Origin: Winogradskyella vidalii
GTDB lineage: Bacteria > Bacteroidota > Bacteroidia > Flavobacteriales > Flavobacteriaceae
NCBI RefSeq assembly: GCF_013403955.1
Contig: NZ_JABFDG010000001.1
Location: forward strand, 1,054,001 to 1,118,000
Reading direction: 5' to 3'
Length of the DNA: 64,000 nucleotides
Positions 61,994 through 64,000 of the stretch are shown here, in pieces. Positions within the stretch are counted from its first letter, which is position 1. The number at the start of each line of letters is the position of its first letter. Below the pieces are notes generated by a model. It saw only the letters and a list, made by a program, of their open reading frames with translations, did not search any database and had not been told where the DNA came from. The position numbers and the translations under genes were made by a program.

Positions 61994-64000
61994 TTATTTT
62001 TCTGGGTTATGAATCCCTGTGATATAACCTTGTGTTAAGTATTTCTTAGCAGCTGCATGTAAATCTTTTACAGTTAAACTGTTTACAGCCTCTTCAAATT
62101 TTAAAATGTTTTTAGCATCTTTTTTTAGGTAATCGGCATTTTTAAGCGCTCTTAACCAATAACGATTTGTTTTAATATCTTCCTTATGGTCTAAGATTTG
62201 CGCTTTTTTTACTTTATCTAAATCTGTTTCTGTTGGGCCATCTTTAATTAAAATATCAACTTCCTTCATTGTAGCAGCAATGAGTTTATCTACATTTTCT
62301 GGGCCGCAAGGGAAGCTAATGTTGAAGCTAAACCAATCATAAGGCATATTGCTTATTCTTGCATTTGCACCAGCTCCATAAACGCCACCTTCTTCTTCAC
62401 GAAGTTTTTCAATAAGTTTAATAGATAAAACTTCAGCTAAACTACTTAAAGCTTGGGCTTCTTTTTTGTCATACTGTGTTGGGCCATGGTAGGTTATTCT
62501 AACAGAGCTTTTTTCATCTTCGCCTTTTTCAATAACTTTTTTATGTGAGCCTGTTAAAGGTCTAAAGTCACTTACTTTATAGGTTTCATTGCTACCTAAG
62601 CTAGGTAAGCTTGCTAAGTACGTTTCGCAATAGTCCACTAATTTATCTTCATCGATATTACCTACAAAGTAAAAATGAAAGTCACCTGCATCTGCAAAGC
62701 GCTCTTTATATTTTTCATAAGCTAAATTATAATCGGCGTTATCCATATCTTCTGCAGAAGGAAAGCCTGTGTATCTCGGGTTTTCACCATACATAAACTC
62801 AGACATTTTATCTTGAAAATAAAATTGTGGGCTCGACAATAAATTACCTAAAAACGCTTTTTGTTTGTCAGCAAAACTTTTAAAAGCCTCTTCGTCTTTG
62901 TTTAATGCTGTAAAATGAAGGTTTGTTAACTGAAATAGGGTTTCTAAGTCTTTAGGTGTAGTGTTTCCTGATAGACCTTCGCTATAAGTACCAATCGACA
63001 ATCTTACATTGGCAATTTTTCCAGACATCATTTTACTTAGTTCAATTTTATCAAAACCATTAATGCCAGCTTCGTTTAATCCCCCATTTGCATTGGTTGT
63101 TGCAATATAATCTTCATCACTATATAAAGAAGTGCCTCCATAACTAAACGCATCAAATAATATTTCATCATTTTTAAAGTCAGTCTTCTTATAAGTTACC
63201 GTAGCACCATTGCTCAAAGTAAGCGTGGTTGTTCCAAGTTCCTCATCTGTTTTAGACGCTTTAACGCTACCTTTAGTAGGCATTTCTGTCATTAAAGAAC
63301 TAGCAACAGCTTTATCTTCGTAAGGTTTTAATTCCTTTGCGTTAACGGAATCTAATAGTTCAAGTACTTGTGCTTCTGTCGCTTTTTCTAAGTTGTCTTT
63401 TTCTGGTCCGGTGAGGACAACAACACGATTATCTTCTTTAAGATAAGTTGTAATTAGGGCATTGACTTCTTCGAGAGAGATGGTTGGTAATTGTGAATTC
63501 ATAAAATCGAAACGCCAATCCATACTCGGTATCGGGCTTTGCTCTAAAAAGTTGTTAATGTATCGTCCAACAATTCTTTCAGACTCCATTTTATCACGAT
63601 CCTTGTAAGCACGTTCCATATTAGCAAGAATGTCTTTTTTTGCGCGGTCAAACTCACCTTCAAAAAAACCATGCTGACGTACACGTTCGTTTTCTGTAAG
63701 AAGTGTTTTTAAAGCGTCTAATTGACCTTCTGGACTTGTCATTGCAAAAGATTGAAACGCATTTTTAGTACGAGCAAAAGTACCGCCGTAATAGGTGTAT
63801 CCGTATACAAAAGGTGGATTAGCTCCATTTCTAATTTCATCTAAACGGTTATTAATCATTTGTGAAAATAAATTTTCTACCATAGATTTTCTGTAGTCGG
63901 CATAAGTTTCATCTGGTTTAGAGTCCACTTTGTCCTTAAACATTAATTGTACATTAGCAAAAGGAGCTTCTTTGTCTGACTCAATAGCGACAAACGTTTC
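61994..64000 (-). CDS. M16-family zinc peptidase, 5' end beyond window
   Basis: The frame stays open to the window edge, so the gene is incomplete. About 668 codons are visible, and the full protein should be near 900-950 residues. What is seen is the second part of the first M16 unit plus the second unit, with the REEEGGVYGAGANAR region that matches the conserved Arg-Tyr area of M16 C-terminal halves. The zinc motif HxxEH would lie upstream and is not in view. The family includes periplasmic PqqL-like peptidases. A terminator follows the stop. Confidence 0.92.
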   Translation of the reverse strand, partial: ETFVAIESDKEAPFANVQLMFKDKVDSKPDETYADYRKSMVENLFSQMINNRLDEIRNGANPPFVYGYTYYGGTFARTKNAFQSFAMTSPEGQLDALKTLLTENERVRQHGFFEGEFDRAKKDILANMERAYKDRDKMESERIVGRYINNFLEQSPIPSMDWRFDFMNSQLPTISLEEVNALITTYLKEDNRVVVLTGPEKDNLEKATEAQVLELLDSVNAKELKPYEDKAVASSLMTEMPTKGSVKASKTDEELGTTTLTLSNGATVTYKKTDFKNDEILFDAFSYGGTSLYSDEDYIATTNANGGLNEAGINGFDKIELSKMMSGKIANVRLSIGTYSEGLSGNTTPKDLETLFQLTNLHFTALNKDEEAFKSFADKQKAFLGNLLSSPQFYFQDKMSEFMYGENPRYTGFPSAEDMDNADYNLAYEKYKERFADAGDFHFYFVGNIDEDKLVDYCETYLASLPSLGSNETYKVSDFRPLTGSHKKVIEKGEDEKSSVRITYHGPTQYDKKEAQALSSLAEVLSIKLIEKLREEEGGVYGAGANARISNMPYDWFSFNISFPCGPENVDKLIAATMKEVDILIKDGPTETDLDKVKKAQILDHKEDIKTNRYWLRALKNADYLKKDAKNILKFEEAVNSLTVKDLHAAAKKYLTQGYITGIHNPEK

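Overview
The window reads as one stretch of an AT-rich chromosome from a marine-type Flavobacteriaceae (Bacteroidota). Supporting signs are a type IX secretion sorting domain (T9SS type A tail, 40998-42470), a PorV-like barrel protein, an Lnb-family protein, lineage-typical families (DUF5683, DUF6122, WbqC), TAnnTTTG-type promoter boxes, few Shine-Dalgarno sequences, and a very long signal peptidase I. Genus is not assigned. No tRNA, rRNA, CRISPR, insertion sequence or prophage was found by eye.

Region 1 (about 1-28.3 kb, all + strand) is a large surface-polysaccharide locus. It holds four GT2, ten GT4, one exostosin-like and one unassigned glycosyltransferase. It also holds modification genes: an asparagine-synthetase-like amidotransferase without a complete glutaminase half, a hexapeptide acyltransferase, a sulfotransferase, an MBOAT plus SGNH-like acylation pair, and an FkbM methyltransferase. 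An O-antigen polymerase/ligase-like protein and, last, a polyprenyl-phosphate glycosylphosphotransferase complete it. No Wzx flippase and no Wza/Wzc export proteins are visible, so these must lie upstream or elsewhere. Many genes abut or overlap. The locus shows tandem duplication (GT2 triplet at 274-3364, GT4 pair at 6971-9451), frequent TTG starts, and short-period repeats at gene 3' ends. The most striking repeat is 21 copies of a 7-bp unit that starts inside the 3' end of the GT2 gene at 20314 and continues past its stop.

Region 2 (28.4-36 kb) is envelope biogenesis: Lnb-like and PorV-like proteins, PssA (phosphatidylserine synthase), a DUF808 protein, LptB (LPS export ATPase), TatC and KdsD (Kdo synthesis).

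Region 3 (36-47.3 kb) is mixed: a RecQ helicase lacking its zinc cysteines, a cyclophilin-FKBP fusion, a DJ-1/PfpI protein, a T9SS-secreted beta-helix protein, a lipoprotein, a CHAP hydrolase and a penicillin-acylase-family protein.

Region 4 (47.3-64 kb) is housekeeping: recF with a DUF721/DciA-like gene, a TPR protein with ribH, mutL with two rhomboid proteases and an EEP nuclease/phosphatase, then the reverse-strand block parA-parB-DUF5683-dapB-lepB-wbqC-DUF6122, and the 3' part of an M16 peptidase cut by the window end.

The leading candidate for something undescribed is the recurrent 7-bp-period DNA (2226, 8146, 21633, 28264, 38925). It sits at glycosyltransferase gene ends or promoters, where unit gain or loss would shift a reading frame or promoter spacing.
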